Assembly: GCA_021817355.1 (NCBI GenBank)
Contig: JAKAVI010000056.1
Span: 1 to 8,869, forward strand
Length of the DNA stretch: 8,869 nt
Source: Pseudomonadota bacterium
Lineage (GTDB): Bacteria > Pseudomonadota > Alphaproteobacteria > Micropepsales > Micropepsaceae
Reading direction: 5' to 3'
Shown here: in pieces, positions 1 to 8,692 of the stretch
How the letters are laid out: the number at the start of each line of letters is the position of its first letter
Numbering within the stretch: position 1 is the stretch's first letter
Translations under genes and position numbers: made by a program
Notes under the pieces: generated by a model
Told to the model about the DNA's origin: nothing
Seen by the model: only the letters and a program-made list of their open reading frames with translations
The model's database searches: none

Positions 1-1
1 T

Positions 2-76
2 CGTGAGTGGACCTTAGCCAAGCCGCAGTTCGCAGTTCTCTTCGGCGAGCGGTTTATGAAGGCCCTGGTGGCGTAA
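2..76 (+). CDS. Possible 3' end of an unidentified gene, convergent with the efflux operon
   Basis: Frame 2 is open from the contig edge to a TAA at 74-76 and encodes about 24 residues ending in PQFAVLFGERFMKALVA. The mix of residues, with aromatic and hydrophobic positions spaced as in an amphipathic helix, looks like a genuine protein C-terminus and not random translation. The start and nearly all of the gene lie off the contig, so no family can be named. If real, it converges on mdtC with about 110 bases between the stops. A 24-codon open stretch can occur by chance, so the call is tentative. Confidence 0.3.
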   Translation, partial: REWTLAKPQFAVLFGERFMKALVA

Positions 77-187
77 TGTTCAACCGCCTATCCATACACA
101 AGATTCCTGATAGTGCCCTGGTGACCGCGCCAAACCTTCAGGGTTCAACGCGCTGCCGCAACCCTCCCGCACCAAGAATGGGCACCC
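77..187. other. Spacer downstream of mdtC, with a weak inverted repeat
   Basis: No convincing gene is seen here on either strand. The only structure is AGGGTT at 140-145 paired with AACCCT at 160-165, a 6-bp stem around a 14-base loop. There is no T-run on either side, so it is a poor candidate for an intrinsic terminator. No outer-membrane factor gene begins directly after mdtC. Confidence 0.4.
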
Positions 188-3100
188 TCAGGCATCGACA
201 AAGCGTCCATAGAACCCCGCCCAGCGACGCTGCGTCCACAGCCGGAAGCGGTCCAGATAGAGATAGATCACAGGGGTCGTATAAAGCGTGAGCAGCTGGC
301 TCACAATGAGCCCGCCCACAATCGCCACCCCCAGTGGCTGGCGCAGTTCCGAACCCGTGCCAAAACCGATCGCAAGCGGTACCGCTCCCAAAATGGCCGC
401 GAAGGTCGTCATCAAGATCGGCCGGAAGCGCTTCAGGCAGGCAGTGTAGATCGCTTCCTTCGGGCTCAGCGACAGTTCACGCTCAGCCACCAGCGCAAAG
501 TCGATCATCATGATGGCGTTTTTCTTGACGATGCCGATCAGCAGCAGCACGCCGATGAGCGAGATCAGACTGAAATCGATGTGAAACAGCAGCAGCGCCA
601 AAAGCGCGCCTACCCCGGCCGAGGGCAAGGTCGACAGGATCGTCAGGGGATGGATGTAGCTCTCGTAAAGAATGCCCAGCACCAGATAGACCGCAAGGAT
701 CGCCGCCAGCAGAAGCAGTGGCTCATCGCCGAGCGAGCTTCTGAATTCCGCCGCGGTACCGGCAAACCCGCCATGGATCGAGATCGGCACATGCAGCCTT
801 GCCATGGTGCGGTCGATCGCGGTCGTAGCCTCGCCCAAAGAGACATGGGGCGGCAGGTTGAAGGAGAACGTCGTCGCCACAAACGGGCCCTGATGATTGA
901 CCTGCAAGGGCGCCGTCGAATAGCTCAGATGGCTCAGCGTCGCCAACGGCACCATCTGCTCGGCGCTGGTGCTGAGCGCCGAACCGGTCGAGATGCCACC
1001 TTGCGCCGAGGTCGAAATCGCGTTGAGCTGGGCATTGCGTACCGCAGCGCTCGCGATGCTGGACACACCACTGCCGGCGCCCTGGAGCACTACGGTGCCG
1101 GCGGCAGCGGCGGTCGCCGCACTGCCGCTGATCGCGCCGCCCGAGGTGCTGATATAGATATCCCGCAGCATTTGCGGGCTCTGCCAGAACTGGTGCTCCA
1201 CCGCCATCACCACATGGTAGGTGTTGTCGTTCTGGTAGATGGTCGAGACCGGACGCTGCCCAAAGGCATCATAGAGCGTATTGTCAATCTGCATGAGCGA
1301 AACACCCAGGCGCGAGGCGGTGGCGCGATTGACATCGACATTGACCTGAAGTCCGCCCGCCTGATGGTCGGTATTGACATCCTGGAGCTGCGGCACCTGC
1401 TTCAGGGCATTGGTGATCTTGGGCAGCCATTGGTTCAGCGTGCTGAGACGATCGGCTTCGAGCGTGTACTGATAGGCACCGTTACCCTCGCGCCCCCCGG
1501 CCCGCACGTCGGACGCACCGACAAGATAGATCCGCGCGCCGGCCACCCGCATCAGCCTGCTGCGCAGACGCTCGGCCACCTGATTGGTGCTGAGACCGCC
1601 ACGTTCGGACTGCGGCTTCAGCTGGATGAAAACCCGCCCGGTGTTGGTCGCTCCACCTACAGGACCTGCGCCCCCGCCGATAAAGCCGGTGACATGGGCC
1701 ACTGCCTTGTCCTCGCGGATCAGCCGCATGAAGGTCCTGAACTTCTTGGACATCAGCTGAAACGAGATGTTCTGGTCGGCAACAATGCCGCCGCGGATCA
1801 TGCCGGTGTCCTCGCTCGGGATGAAGCTTTTGGGTACCACCACGAAGAGATAAAAATTGAGCACGATGGTGACAGCAAGCACGATCATGATCGTACCGGG
1901 ATAGCGCAGCGCCCAGCCCAGCGAGCGCTCATAGGCGCGATGGGCCTTGACATAAATGGCTTCTGCCAGCCGGCCTAGCCTGCCCTCCGTCGAGCCATGG
2001 CCCGGCTTGAGGTCGAGCCAGGCACAGAGCATGGGCGTCGTCGTCAAGGAGACCACCAAGGAGATCAGGATCGAGGCCGAGAGGGTAATGCCGAATTCAT
2101 GGAAGAAGCGTCCCGGCAGTCCGCCCATCAGCACCACCGGCAAAAATACCGCAATCAGCGACAGGCTCATCGCCAGCACGGTAAAGCTGACCTCTCCGGC
2201 GCCTTTTACTGCCGCCTCAAAGCGCGGCATGCCATCTTCGATATGCCGGGTCACGTTTTCGAGCACCACGATGGCATCGTCCACCACAAAGCCGGTGGCC
2301 ACCGTCAGCGCCATCAGCGACAAATTGTCGAGGCTAAAGCCAAAGGCATACATCACCGCGAAGGTGCCGATCAGTGACAGTGGCACGGCAACCGTAGGGA
2401 TGATGGCGGCTCGCCCATTGCGCAGGAAGAAGAACACGACGAGGATCACCAGCATGACCGAAATGCCCATCGCACTTTCGACATCGATGAGCGAGGCACG
2501 AATGCTGGGCGTGCGGTCGCTGACGATGTGAATCCGCACTGAGGGCGGCAGCGCTGCCGCCAGCGCCGGCAGCTCCTTCTTCACTTTGTCCACTGTGTTG
2601 ATGATATTGGCGCCCGGCTGACCGAACAGAATCACGAGCACCGCCGGCTGGTTATTGGTCATGCCGAGATTGTGGACGTCCTCGACACCGTCATAGACAT
2701 GGGCGACGTCGGACAGCCGCACCGGGGCATTGTTGCGATAGGCGATGATCAGGTTGCGGAACTGGGCAGCCCGCGAGGCCCGGTCATTGCTGTAGATCTC
2801 GAACTTTTTCGTGCCCTGGGCCACCGCGCCCTTGGGCGCATTGGCATTGGCGCTGGCAATGGCCGCACGGACATCCTCAAGACCGATGCCATATTTGAAG
2901 AGCATCAGGGGATTGAGATCGACGCGGACCGCGGGCAAGGAAGAGCCACCCAGTTCGACCTGCCCGATCCCGGAGATCTGGCTCAGCTTCTGCTGGATGA
3001 TGTTGGAGGCTGAGTTATAGATCTGCCCGGGGGTCAGCGTGCGCGAGGTCAAAGACAGGATCAGAACCGGAAATGCTGCCGGATTGAGCTTGCGGTAGGA

Positions 3101-3481
3101 GGGATTGCTGCGCAGTCCGGCGGGCAGATCCGCCCGCGCCGCGTTGATCGCCGCCTCAACATCGCGGGCGGCCCCGTTGATGTCGCGGCTGAGGCCAAAT
3201 TGCAGCACGATGAAGGTCGAGCCCTGCGAACTTCTGCTCGTCATCTCGGTGACATTGGCGATGGTACCCAGATGGCGTTCGAGCGGTGTCGCCACGCTTG
3301 TCGCCATGGTTTCGGGACTGGCCCCGGGCATCTGCGCCTGAACAAAGATGGTCGGAATATCGACGTTCGGCAGTGGCGCCACCGGCAAGAGCGGAAATGC
3401 CACCAGCCCCGCGATCGCAAGCCCGATCGTAAGCAGGATCGTGGCTACCGGTCGGCGGATGAAGAAGGCGGGCAGGTTCAT
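188..3481 (-). CDS. mdtC: RND multidrug efflux permease subunit, MdtC-like
   Basis: This is an inner-membrane, proton-driven RND (HAE1-type) transporter subunit of 1097 residues. It resembles E. coli MdtC along its whole length: RRPVATILL in the first membrane helix, [37 protein letters not shown] and GLPGRFF. The proton-relay aspartates are D401 and D402 in the [12 protein letters not shown] motif of TM4, and the matching lysines are K986/K987 in [10 protein letters not shown]. In the E. coli MdtB2C heterotrimer, MdtC is the subunit linked mainly to substrate binding. The ATG overlaps the mdtB stop as ATGA, and no clear Shine-Dalgarno precedes it (CGCCTGCCGA), so translation is probably coupled to mdtB. 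It is about 70 residues longer than E. coli MdtC, mostly because of an Ala/Ser/Gly-rich insert at residues about 781-842. No frameshift is seen. The exact substrate range cannot be read from the sequence. Confidence 0.93.
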   Translation of the reverse strand: MNLPAFFIRRPVATILLTIGLAIAGLVAFPLLPVAPLPNVDIPTIFVQAQMPGASPETMATSVATPLERHLGTIANVTEMTSRSSQGSTFIVLQFGLSRDINGAARDVEAAINAARADLPAGLRSNPSYRKLNPAAFPVLILSLTSRTLTPGQIYNSASNIIQQKLSQISGIGQVELGGSSLPAVRVDLNPLMLFKYGIGLEDVRAAIASANANAPKGAVAQGTKKFEIYSNDRASRAAQFRNLIIAYRNNAPVRLSDVAHVYDGVEDVHNLGMTNNQPAVLVILFGQPGANIINTVDKVKKELPALAAALPPSVRIHIVSDRTPSIRASLIDVESAMGISVMLVILVVFFFLRNGRAAIIPTVAVPLSLIGTFAVMYAFGFSLDNLSLMALTVATGFVVDDAIVVLENVTRHIEDGMPRFEAAVKGAGEVSFTVLAMSLSLIAVFLPVVLMGGLPGRFFHEFGITLSASILISLVVSLTTTPMLCAWLDLKPGHGSTEGRLGRLAEAIYVKAHRAYERSLGWALRYPGTIMIVLAVTIVLNFYLFVVVPKSFIPSEDTGMIRGGIVADQNISFQLMSKKFRTFMRLIREDKAVAHVTGFIGGGAGPVGGATNTGRVFIQLKPQSERGGLSTNQVAERLRSRLMRVAGARIYLVGASDVRAGGREGNGAYQYTLEADRLSTLNQWLPKITNALKQVPQLQDVNTDHQAGGLQVNVDVNRATASRLGVSLMQIDNTLYDAFGQRPVSTIYQNDNTYHVVMAVEHQFWQSPQMLRDIYISTSGGAISGSAATAAAAGTVVLQGAGSGVSSIASAAVRNAQLNAISTSAQGGISTGSALSTSAEQMVPLATLSHLSYSTAPLQVNHQGPFVATTFSFNLPPHVSLGEATTAIDRTMARLHVPISIHGGFAGTAAEFRSSLGDEPLLLLAAILAVYLVLGILYESYIHPLTILSTLPSAGVGALLALLLFHIDFSLISLIGVLLLIGIVKKNAIMMIDFALVAERELSLSPKEAIYTACLKRFRPILMTTFAAILGAVPLAIGFGTGSELRQPLGVAIVGGLIVSQLLTLYTTPVIYLYLDRFRLWTQRRWAGFYGRFVDA
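495..538. repeat. 44-bp block shared with mdtB, copy in mdtC
   Basis: These 44 bases match 3791-3834 with one mismatch (G at 515 against C at 3811). They encode the TM10 proton-relay segment [15 protein letters not shown] in both paralogues. This is a direct repeat produced by paralogy and kept nearly identical at the DNA level. Confidence 0.9.
956..1141 (-). other. Ala/Ser/Gly-rich insert within MdtC (residues about 781-842)
   Basis: Between YISTSG and [10 protein letters not shown], where E. coli MdtC and AcrB have only a short turn, this protein carries about 60 extra residues made almost wholly of Ala, Ser, Gly, Thr, Val, Gln and Asn. The segment has an internal echo: [12 protein letters not shown] near its start and [14 protein letters not shown] near its end, followed by LSTSAEQ. 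By alignment to AcrB from memory, it falls at the junction of the docking (DC) and porter (PC2) subdomains on the periplasmic side. The paralogous MdtB has only about four residues (SAGGGQVPL) at this point. Similar inserts probably occur in other alphaproteobacterial MdtC-like proteins. Confidence 0.7.
2829..2852. repeat. 24-bp identical block shared with mdtB, copy in mdtC
   Basis: These 24 bases are identical to 5939-5962. Both copies encode the ANANAPKG segment of the first porter domain, and third-codon positions are also conserved. Confidence 0.85.
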
Positions 3482-6400
3482 TCGGCAGGCGCCCGTGTCA
3501 AAGCCGAGCCGCGGCCAAACCGCGCTCTGAGATCGCGCGACAGCCGGTCAAAATAAAGATAAATCACCGGCGTCGTGAACAGGGTCAGAAGCTGGCTCAG
3601 GATCAGCCCGCCGACAATCGAAATGCCGAGCGGATGACGCAGCTCAGAGCCCGCCCCTGAGCCCAGCATCAGGGGAAGCGCGCCAAACAGCGCCGCCACC
3701 GTGGTCATGAGAATAGGCCTGAAGCGCAGCAGCGCGGCGCGCTTTATGGCCTCAGGTGCGGGTAGTCCCAGCTTGTTCTCGGCCACGAGGGCAAAGTCGA
3801 TCATCATGATCGCGTTTTTCTTGACGATGCCGATGAGCAGTACGATGCCGATGATCGAGACAATATCCAGTTCATGGCCTGAGATGATCAGCGCGATCAG
3901 AGCTCCAACACCGGCAGAGGGCAACGTCGAAAGAATGGTGAGGGGATGAATGAAGCTTTCATAGAGCATGCCAAGCACGATGTAGACCACGACTATGGCC
4001 GCCAGGATGAGCAGCACCTCGTTGGACAGCGCCGACTGAAAGGCCAACGCCGTCCCCTGGAACGCGGTCGACACCTGTGCCGGCAAGCCGATGGCCCGCT
4101 CGCTCTGACGAATGGCGCTAACGGCACTGCCCAGCGAATAGCCAGGAGCGGTGTCGAAGGAAATCGTTGCCGCCGGGAACTGGTTCAGGTGACTGATGGA
4201 CAGAGGCTTGCGGGTGATTTCGATGCGGGCGATGGCCGAGAGCGGTACCTGTCCGCCACCGGCCGAGGGCAGATAGATCTGTTGCAGCGATGACACCGAT
4301 TTCTGCAGCCGCGGACTGGCCTCAAGGATCACCCGGTACTGATTGGACTGGGTGAAGATGGTGGTGATCTGACGCTGACCGAAGGCATCGTAGAGCGCGT
4401 TATCGACCGCAGCTGCGGTGATGCCAAGGCGCGCGGCATTGTCACGGTCAACCACCACACTGGCCGCTGCGGCCTCATCGAGATCATCGGTCGAGACCTG
4501 GATGAGTTCGGGACGCTTGCGCAGCGCCGCCACCACCTTGGGCACCCAGGCATGAAGCTCCGCCGTGGCAGCGCTCTGCAGGGTGAACTGATAGGGCGCG
4601 GTACTGACGGTGGAGGCCACGGTGAGATCTTGGACCGGCTGCAGCGAGAGCTGGATGCCGGCAACCTTGCGAGCGAGTGCGGCCAGTCGGCTTTCAACCT
4701 CAAATATCGAATGCCGACGCTGGTCCTTGGGTTTGAGATTGATATCCATGCGCCCCTGATTGAGCGTCATGTTGGTGCCATCGATCCCGATGAAGGAGGA
4801 CAGGCTGACGACATCGCGATCCTTGAGGATCGCTTTGGCGAGAGCTTCCTGGCGCGCTGCCATGGCGGTAAAGGAGATATCGGGACTGGCGCGGGTCATG
4901 CCCAAAAGCAGGCTCGTATCCTGCACCGGGAAAAAGCCCTTGGGGATGATGATGTAAAGGACGACGGTGAGGACCAGTGTCGCCACGGCCACCATCAGTG
5001 TCAGGGGTTGGCGCGCCAGTACAAAGTCGAGCCCGCGCGCATACTGGGCAAGCACCCGCTCATAGGCCGTTTGCCACAGCCGCGCGAGACCTCTTGGGCT
5101 GGCTTGCAGCGATTTGTGGCGCAGCATCCTGGCGCAAAGCATCGGCACCAGGGTGAGCGAAACCACCGCCGAGATGAGGATGGTGATGGCCAGGGTGATT
5201 GCGAACTCACGGAACAGGCGGCCGACAACCTCCTGCATGAAGAGGAGCGGGATGAGTACGGCAATGAGGGATACGGTCAACGAGATGATGGTGAAGCCAA
5301 TCTCTCCTGCCCCCTTGAAGGCGGCCTCGAGCGGCGTTTCACCGGCCTCCAGATAGCGCGCGATGTTTTCGATCATCACGATCGCGTCGTCGACAATGAA
5401 GCCAGTGGCAATGGTAAGGGCCATCAGTGACAGGTTGTCGAGGCTGAAGCCCAGCAGATACATTACGGCAAAGGTGCCCACGATCGAGAGGGGCGCGGAC
5501 AGGCTCGGAATGAAGGTAGCCGGCAGGTTGTGGAGAAAGAAATAGATCACGAGCACCACCAGGATCACGGCGAGCACGAGTTCGAACTCGGTGTCCGCGA
5601 CCGAGGCGCGGATGGTGGTGGTGCGGTCGGTGAGCACATGCAGCCTGACCCCGGCCGGCAGCCCCTTCTGGATCATGGGCAGGATCTCTTTGATGTGGTC
5701 GACCACCGAGATCACATTGGCGCCAGGCTGACGCTCGATGTTGAGCAGGATTGCCGGACGGGTGTTCATCCAGCTGGTCAGCTGGTTATTCTGCGCCCCG
5801 CGGACGATGGTTGCCACATCCTTGAGCCGCACCGGGGCGCCGTTCTTGTAGGCAATGATGATGTCGCCATAGGCGCTGGGAGATTCCAGCTGGTCATTGG
5901 TGGCAATGGTGTAGGCGCGGGATGGACCATCAAAACTTCCCTTGGGCGCATTGGCATTGGCGTTGGCGATGGTGGTGCGCAAATCATCGAGACTGAGGCC
6001 ATAGGCCGCCAGCGCCTGAACATTGACCCGAACCCGCACCGCCGGCCGGTGGCCCCCGGCCAATGAGACAAGACCGACACCTGCCAGCTGCGAAATGCGC
6101 TGCGCCACCCGCGTATCAGCCAGGTCCTCGACGCTCGTCAGGGGCATGGTTCTGGAGGTCATGGCCAGGGTCAGGACCGGCGCGTCGGCCGGATTGATCT
6201 TATTGTAGACAGGAGGGGCCGGCAGATTCTGCGGCAGGAGCGACTGGGCGGCATTGATCGCCGCCTGCACCTGCTGTTCGGCAACATCGAGGCTCAGCGA
6301 AAGATCAAATTGCAGGGTGATGACCGAGGCGCCACCGGAGCTCACCGACGACATCTCCTTCAGCCCTGGCATCTGCCCGAGCTGGGTCTCAAGCGGCGCC

Positions 6401-6591
6401 GTCACCGTCTTGGTCATGACATCGGGACTGGCACCGGGCAAAAAGGTCACCACCTCGATGGTGGGATAATCGACCTCCGGTAGCGCCGATAGCGGCAGGA
6501 ACTGAAACCCAACCACCCCGAGCAGAAAGATCGCAATCATCAGAAGTGAGGTTGCGACCGGGCGGCGGATAAAAAGAGCCGAAGGGCCCAA
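3478..6591 (-). CDS. mdtB: RND multidrug efflux permease subunit, MdtB-like
   Basis: This is the second RND permease subunit, 1037 residues, close in length to E. coli MdtB (1040). Diagnostic stretches are [60 protein letters not shown] and EFAITL. TM4 has D401 and D402 ([12 protein letters not shown]) and TM10 has K924/K925 ([10 protein letters not shown]), so the proton relay looks intact. In E. coli, two MdtB chains join one MdtC, and MdtB is thought to contribute mainly through proton-coupled conformational change. The start is TTG at 6591-6589. It is supported by AGAAGGA eight bases upstream and by an N-terminus ([16 protein letters not shown]) that aligns with the family. mdtA ends 24 bases upstream, and mdtC overlaps the stop by four bases. 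Calling this subunit B rests on similarity and on the A-B-C gene order. Confidence 0.93.
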   Translation of the reverse strand: MGPSALFIRRPVATSLLMIAIFLLGVVGFQFLPLSALPEVDYPTIEVVTFLPGASPDVMTKTVTAPLETQLGQMPGLKEMSSVSSGGASVITLQFDLSLSLDVAEQQVQAAINAAQSLLPQNLPAPPVYNKINPADAPVLTLAMTSRTMPLTSVEDLADTRVAQRISQLAGVGLVSLAGGHRPAVRVRVNVQALAAYGLSLDDLRTTIANANANAPKGSFDGPSRAYTIATNDQLESPSAYGDIIIAYKNGAPVRLKDVATIVRGAQNNQLTSWMNTRPAILLNIERQPGANVISVVDHIKEILPMIQKGLPAGVRLHVLTDRTTTIRASVADTEFELVLAVILVVLVIYFFLHNLPATFIPSLSAPLSIVGTFAVMYLLGFSLDNLSLMALTIATGFIVDDAIVMIENIARYLEAGETPLEAAFKGAGEIGFTIISLTVSLIAVLIPLLFMQEVVGRLFREFAITLAITILISAVVSLTLVPMLCARMLRHKSLQASPRGLARLWQTAYERVLAQYARGLDFVLARQPLTLMVAVATLVLTVVLYIIIPKGFFPVQDTSLLLGMTRASPDISFTAMAARQEALAKAILKDRDVVSLSSFIGIDGTNMTLNQGRMDINLKPKDQRRHSIFEVESRLAALARKVAGIQLSLQPVQDLTVASTVSTAPYQFTLQSAATAELHAWVPKVVAALRKRPELIQVSTDDLDEAAAASVVVDRDNAARLGITAAAVDNALYDAFGQRQITTIFTQSNQYRVILEASPRLQKSVSSLQQIYLPSAGGGQVPLSAIARIEITRKPLSISHLNQFPAATISFDTAPGYSLGSAVSAIRQSERAIGLPAQVSTAFQGTALAFQSALSNEVLLILAAIVVVYIVLGMLYESFIHPLTILSTLPSAGVGALIALIISGHELDIVSIIGIVLLIGIVKKNAIMMIDFALVAENKLGLPAPEAIKRAALLRFRPILMTTVAALFGALPLMLGSGAGSELRHPLGISIVGGLILSQLLTLFTTPVIYLYFDRLSRDLRARFGRGSALTRAPAE
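3791..3834. repeat. 44-bp block shared with mdtC, copy in mdtB
   Basis: This is the partner of 495-538, with 43 of 44 bases identical and in the same orientation, about 3.3 kb apart. It encodes the TM10 [14 protein letters not shown] segment of MdtB. Confidence 0.9.
5939..5962. repeat. 24-bp identical block shared with mdtC, copy in mdtB
   Basis: This is the partner of 2829-2852, in the same orientation and about 3.1 kb apart. It encodes ANANAPKG in MdtB. Confidence 0.85.
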
Positions 6592-6599
6592 GGGCTTAA

Positions 6600-6606
6600 T
6601 CCTTCT
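6600..6606 (-). promoter_or_regulatory. Ribosome binding site of mdtB
   Basis: The minus strand reads AGAAGGA, then eight bases (TTAAGCCC), then TTG. The good match to the anti-Shine-Dalgarno and the normal spacing support the TTG as the true start. No ATG or GTG lies nearby that would keep the conserved [11 protein letters not shown]-terminus. Confidence 0.75.
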
Positions 6607-6615
6607 GTATACGGA

Positions 6616-8121
6616 TCAGTTCCGCTGACCGGCCCGCGTCACGCCGGCCGTCCCGGCTGGATGCCCGGCAAGGTCCTGGCGATGACGCGCGAGCCAGGCC
6701 GCGCGCGCCTTCGGGCTGAGAGCCTTCAGCTGCGCCTGCTGCTGCGCCGTCAGCTTTGCGCCCAAAGGCGCGCTGGTGCGCCCTTCATGGGCGAGCAACA
6801 GCGCGGCCGACCGGCTGCCCGGTGGCGCCTTGCTGGGGCGCTGGACTTTCAGCCCGTGCGCGTCCGGCAGGCTCACCTTCGCACCATCGCTCAAGCGGTC
6901 AGCGCCATCCTCCACCACGGTATCGCCTGGAGCGAGCCCCTTTAAAATCTGCACCTGACCATTGTCGGTCACCCCGGTTTTGACCGCGCGCAGCGAGACC
7001 GTGAGGTTGGGATTGACGACATAGACGTATTCGCCTTCGGCGCCTTGCTGCACCGCGGCCGCCGGCACCGTGGTCTGCCCGGGCAGGGTTTGCGCATCCA
7101 GGTGGATGTTGACGAAAGCGTTGGGGAACAAAATGCCATCGGCGTTGTTGAACATCGCCCGCAGCTTCACCGTTCCGGTGGATGGATCAACAACATTGTC
7201 CACGCTTGCGAGCGTGCCGCGGGCAATCATCCGCGTATTGCCGCGATCATAGGCCTCGGCGATAAGTGTATGACCCCGGGCCATCTGCTCGCGAATAATC
7301 TCAATATCATCTTCAGGCAGCGTGAAGAGCACGCTCATCGGCTGCATCTGGGTGACCACGACAATCGGACCGGTCTGATCGGCCGTCACCAGATTGCCAA
7401 GATCCACCTGACGCAGACCCACGAGCCCGGCCACCGGTGCACGCACAAGGGTGTAACCGAGGTTCAGCGTCGCGCTCTCGACATTGGCCTTGTCGGCCAG
7501 CACGCTCGCTTCATCCTGCTTTACGCTCGCGACCTGGGTCACATATTGCTGCTGGGAGATCGCATTGACCTTGGCCAGATGGGCGTAGCGCGCTTCGTCA
7601 ATCCGCGCATTCGCCAAAAGGGCCTGATCGCGGGCGAGCGTTGCCTTGGCCTGATCCAGCGCCGCCTGATAGGGCCGTGGATCGATCTGGGCCAGGACCT
7701 GACCCTTCTTGACCATCTCACCTTCGACAAAATTGATCTTGATGATCTGGCCGCTGGCCTGCGGGCGAAGGCTCACCGTCGCCAAGGGTGTCACCGTACC
7801 AAGCCCGTCACGCCAGACCTCGACGTTCTGGCGACGGGCCACCGCCACGCCAACCGGCACCGGACCCAAAGATGCATAGTGGCCCTGGCGACCCAGCTGC
7901 GGTCCGCTTGGGGTTAGAAAATGCACGAGGAGTGCAACGACGGCGATGCCGAGCAGCAGCCAGCCAAAACGCTGATTGCGCCGAAAGAAGCCGGGCGAGC
8001 GTCCGTCGCCCGTCTGCCCCGCCACCACAGTTGTGCCAGGCACCGCGCCTAAATCCTTGTCCATGTCCAATCCAGTCGTGCCGGAGCGACCCTGTCCGAC
8101 CGGGCCCGGCTCCGTGCTCAC
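6616..8121 (-). CDS. mdtA: RND efflux periplasmic adaptor (membrane fusion protein), MdtA-like
   Basis: This is the adaptor linking the MdtBC pump to an outer-membrane channel. It has 501 residues from a GTG start. A basic cytoplasmic tail (RSPGFFRRNQR, about 41-51) precedes one membrane anchor (about 53-69). A lipoyl/barrel-sandwich half (about 115-147, SLRPQASGQIIKINFVEGEMVKKGQVLAQIDP) is followed by an α-helical hairpin (148-222), the second lipoyl half (223-250, RAPVAGLVGLRQVDLGNLV), a β-barrel (about 258-340) and a membrane-proximal domain (to about 418). E. coli MdtA has about 415 residues; this protein adds an N-terminal tail and about 80 residues at the C-terminus, including a Gln/Ala/Arg-rich likely helix at 457-484. 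No strong Shine-Dalgarno precedes the GTG. ATG at 8064-8062 (MDKDLGAVPG) would give 482 residues and is a fair alternative start. Confidence 0.9.
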   Translation of the reverse strand: MSTEPGPVGQGRSGTTGLDMDKDLGAVPGTTVVAGQTGDGRSPGFFRRNQRFGWLLLGIAVVALLVHFLTPSGPQLGRQGHYASLGPVPVGVAVARRQNVEVWRDGLGTVTPLATVSLRPQASGQIIKINFVEGEMVKKGQVLAQIDPRPYQAALDQAKATLARDQALLANARIDEARYAHLAKVNAISQQQYVTQVASVKQDEASVLADKANVESATLNLGYTLVRAPVAGLVGLRQVDLGNLVTADQTGPIVVVTQMQPMSVLFTLPEDDIEIIREQMARGHTLIAEAYDRGNTRMIARGTLASVDNVVDPSTGTVKLRAMFNNADGILFPNAFVNIHLDAQTLPGQTTVPAAAVQQGAEGEYVYVVNPNLTVSLRAVKTGVTDNGQVQILKGLAPGDTVVEDGADRLSDGAKVSLPDAHGLKVQRPSKAPPGSRSAALLLAHEGRTSAPLGAKLTAQQQAQLKALSPKARAAWLARHRQDLAGHPAGTAGVTRAGQRN

Positions 8122-8154
8122 CGAGGCTCTACCAGATTTTGGCGAAGGGACGTT

Positions 8155-8174
8155 GACTTAAGTGTCGCTAAGTC
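8155..8174. promoter_or_regulatory. Inverted repeat upstream of mdtA, candidate operator
   Basis: GACTTA (8155-8160) and TAAGTC (8169-8174) form a perfect 6-bp inverted repeat around eight bases, and the left arm overlaps an 8-bp palindrome ACTTAAGT (8156-8163). It lies in the 59-base gap between the ohr stop and the mdtA GTG, about 34 bases before that start. The size and symmetry fit a dimeric repressor site of TetR or MarR type. As an RNA hairpin it would be weak and it lacks a following U-run, so a terminator is less likely. No regulator gene is in the window, and no convincing -35/-10 pair was found beside it. Confidence 0.35.
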
Positions 8175-8180
8175 TGTCGT

Positions 8181-8618
8181 TCAGGCGCCGCGAACACGCA
8201 ACTCCACAATCACATTTCCGCGCGTGGCATGGCTGTAGGGACAGATCCTTTCATGGGCTTCCTCCGCCAGCGCCAGAAGTTCCGCCTGCGGTAGCGTGCT
8301 GTCCTCGACCTCAAGGCGTACGGCAAGGCCAAAGCCGCCGGCGGCACGCGGCCCGATCGCCACCTCACAGTTCACGCGGGCCTTGCTCGCATCCTTGCGC
8401 TGCTGGCGGGCAACGTACTCCAGCGCACCGCCAAAACACGCCGCATAGCCAGCAGCAAAGAGGTGTTCGGGTGTGATGCGGCCAGGCTTCTGCGGCCCGC
8501 CCATGGCCTGAGGCACCGACAACTCCGCGCGCAAGGCGTGATCTGAGGTTTCGGTGATGCCATTGCGCCCGCCGGTCGCGGTCGCCGAAATGGTAAAGAG
8601 GGGTGTGATCGCGTCCAT
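8181..8618 (-). CDS. ohr: Organic hydroperoxide reductase, Ohr type (OsmC/Ohr family)
   Basis: This cytosolic thiol peroxidase reduces organic and fatty-acid hydroperoxides. In the family it is recharged through lipoylated enzymes. From the preferred start it has 145 residues, the usual Ohr length. Catalytic cysteines are C61 (GYAACFGGALEYVA) and C126 (CPYSHATRGN). R18 (SATATGGRNG) and E51 (TPEHLFAAGY) match the conserved Arg and Glu that position the reactive cysteine in known Ohr proteins. FAAGYAACF and CPYS-ATRGN separate it from OsmC proper. A third cysteine, C84 (RVNCEVAI), is extra. The start at Met 8618 is chosen because GAGG lies six bases upstream of it. An ATG two codons earlier (8624) directly abuts that GAGG. 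It is co-directional with mdtABC, 59 bases before mdtA. Ohr genes are often controlled by OhrR, but no ohrR is visible here. Confidence 0.93.
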   Translation of the reverse strand: MDAITPLFTISATATGGRNGITETSDHALRAELSVPQAMGGPQKPGRITPEHLFAAGYAACFGGALEYVARQQRKDASKARVNCEVAIGPRAAGGFGLAVRLEVEDSTLPQAELLALAEEAHERICPYSHATRGNVIVELRVRGA

Positions 8619-8624
8619 GTCCAT

Positions 8625-8628
8625 CCTC
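8625..8628 (-). promoter_or_regulatory. Ribosome binding site of ohr, which decides the start
   Basis: The minus strand reads AGCGAGG, then ATGGAC, then ATG. The GAGG core has zero spacing to the first ATG (8624) but six bases to the second (8618). The second is therefore the better initiation codon, giving MDAITPLF as the N-terminus. Confidence 0.6.
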
Positions 8629-8692
8629 GCTGTGCGCGCACCAAGCGCGCCTTGCGCCCGGTCAGGCTGGTGGCACAGCTGATGGGCGGTGT

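Noticed and set aside
140..165. Intrinsic terminator after mdtC
   Set aside because: The stem is only 6 bp with a 14-base loop, and no T-run follows on either strand.
7..291. Plus-strand open frame of 94 codons across the mdtC 3' end
   Set aside because: It overlaps the MdtC C-terminus by about 100 bases and has no protein-like pattern. The shorter frame ending at 76 looks more natural.
581..1978. Long plus-strand open frame (465 codons) opposite mdtC
   Set aside because: It is the antisense shadow of a clear RND gene in high-GC DNA. Its translation is Arg/Gly/His/Gln-rich with no recognisable domain.
4552..5430. Plus-strand open frame (292 codons) opposite mdtB
   Set aside because: It is antisense to a well-conserved coding region. 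Its composition (many His, Gly, Asp, Arg) is typical of shadow frames and no domain is visible.
7045..7917. Plus-strand open frame (290 codons) opposite mdtA
   Set aside because: It is a shadow of the adaptor gene, whose lipoyl and hairpin motifs are unmistakable on the minus strand.
8153..8180. Plus-strand promoter starting with TTGACT at 8153-8158
   Set aside because: No -10-like hexamer lies 16-18 bases downstream, and no plus-strand gene follows.
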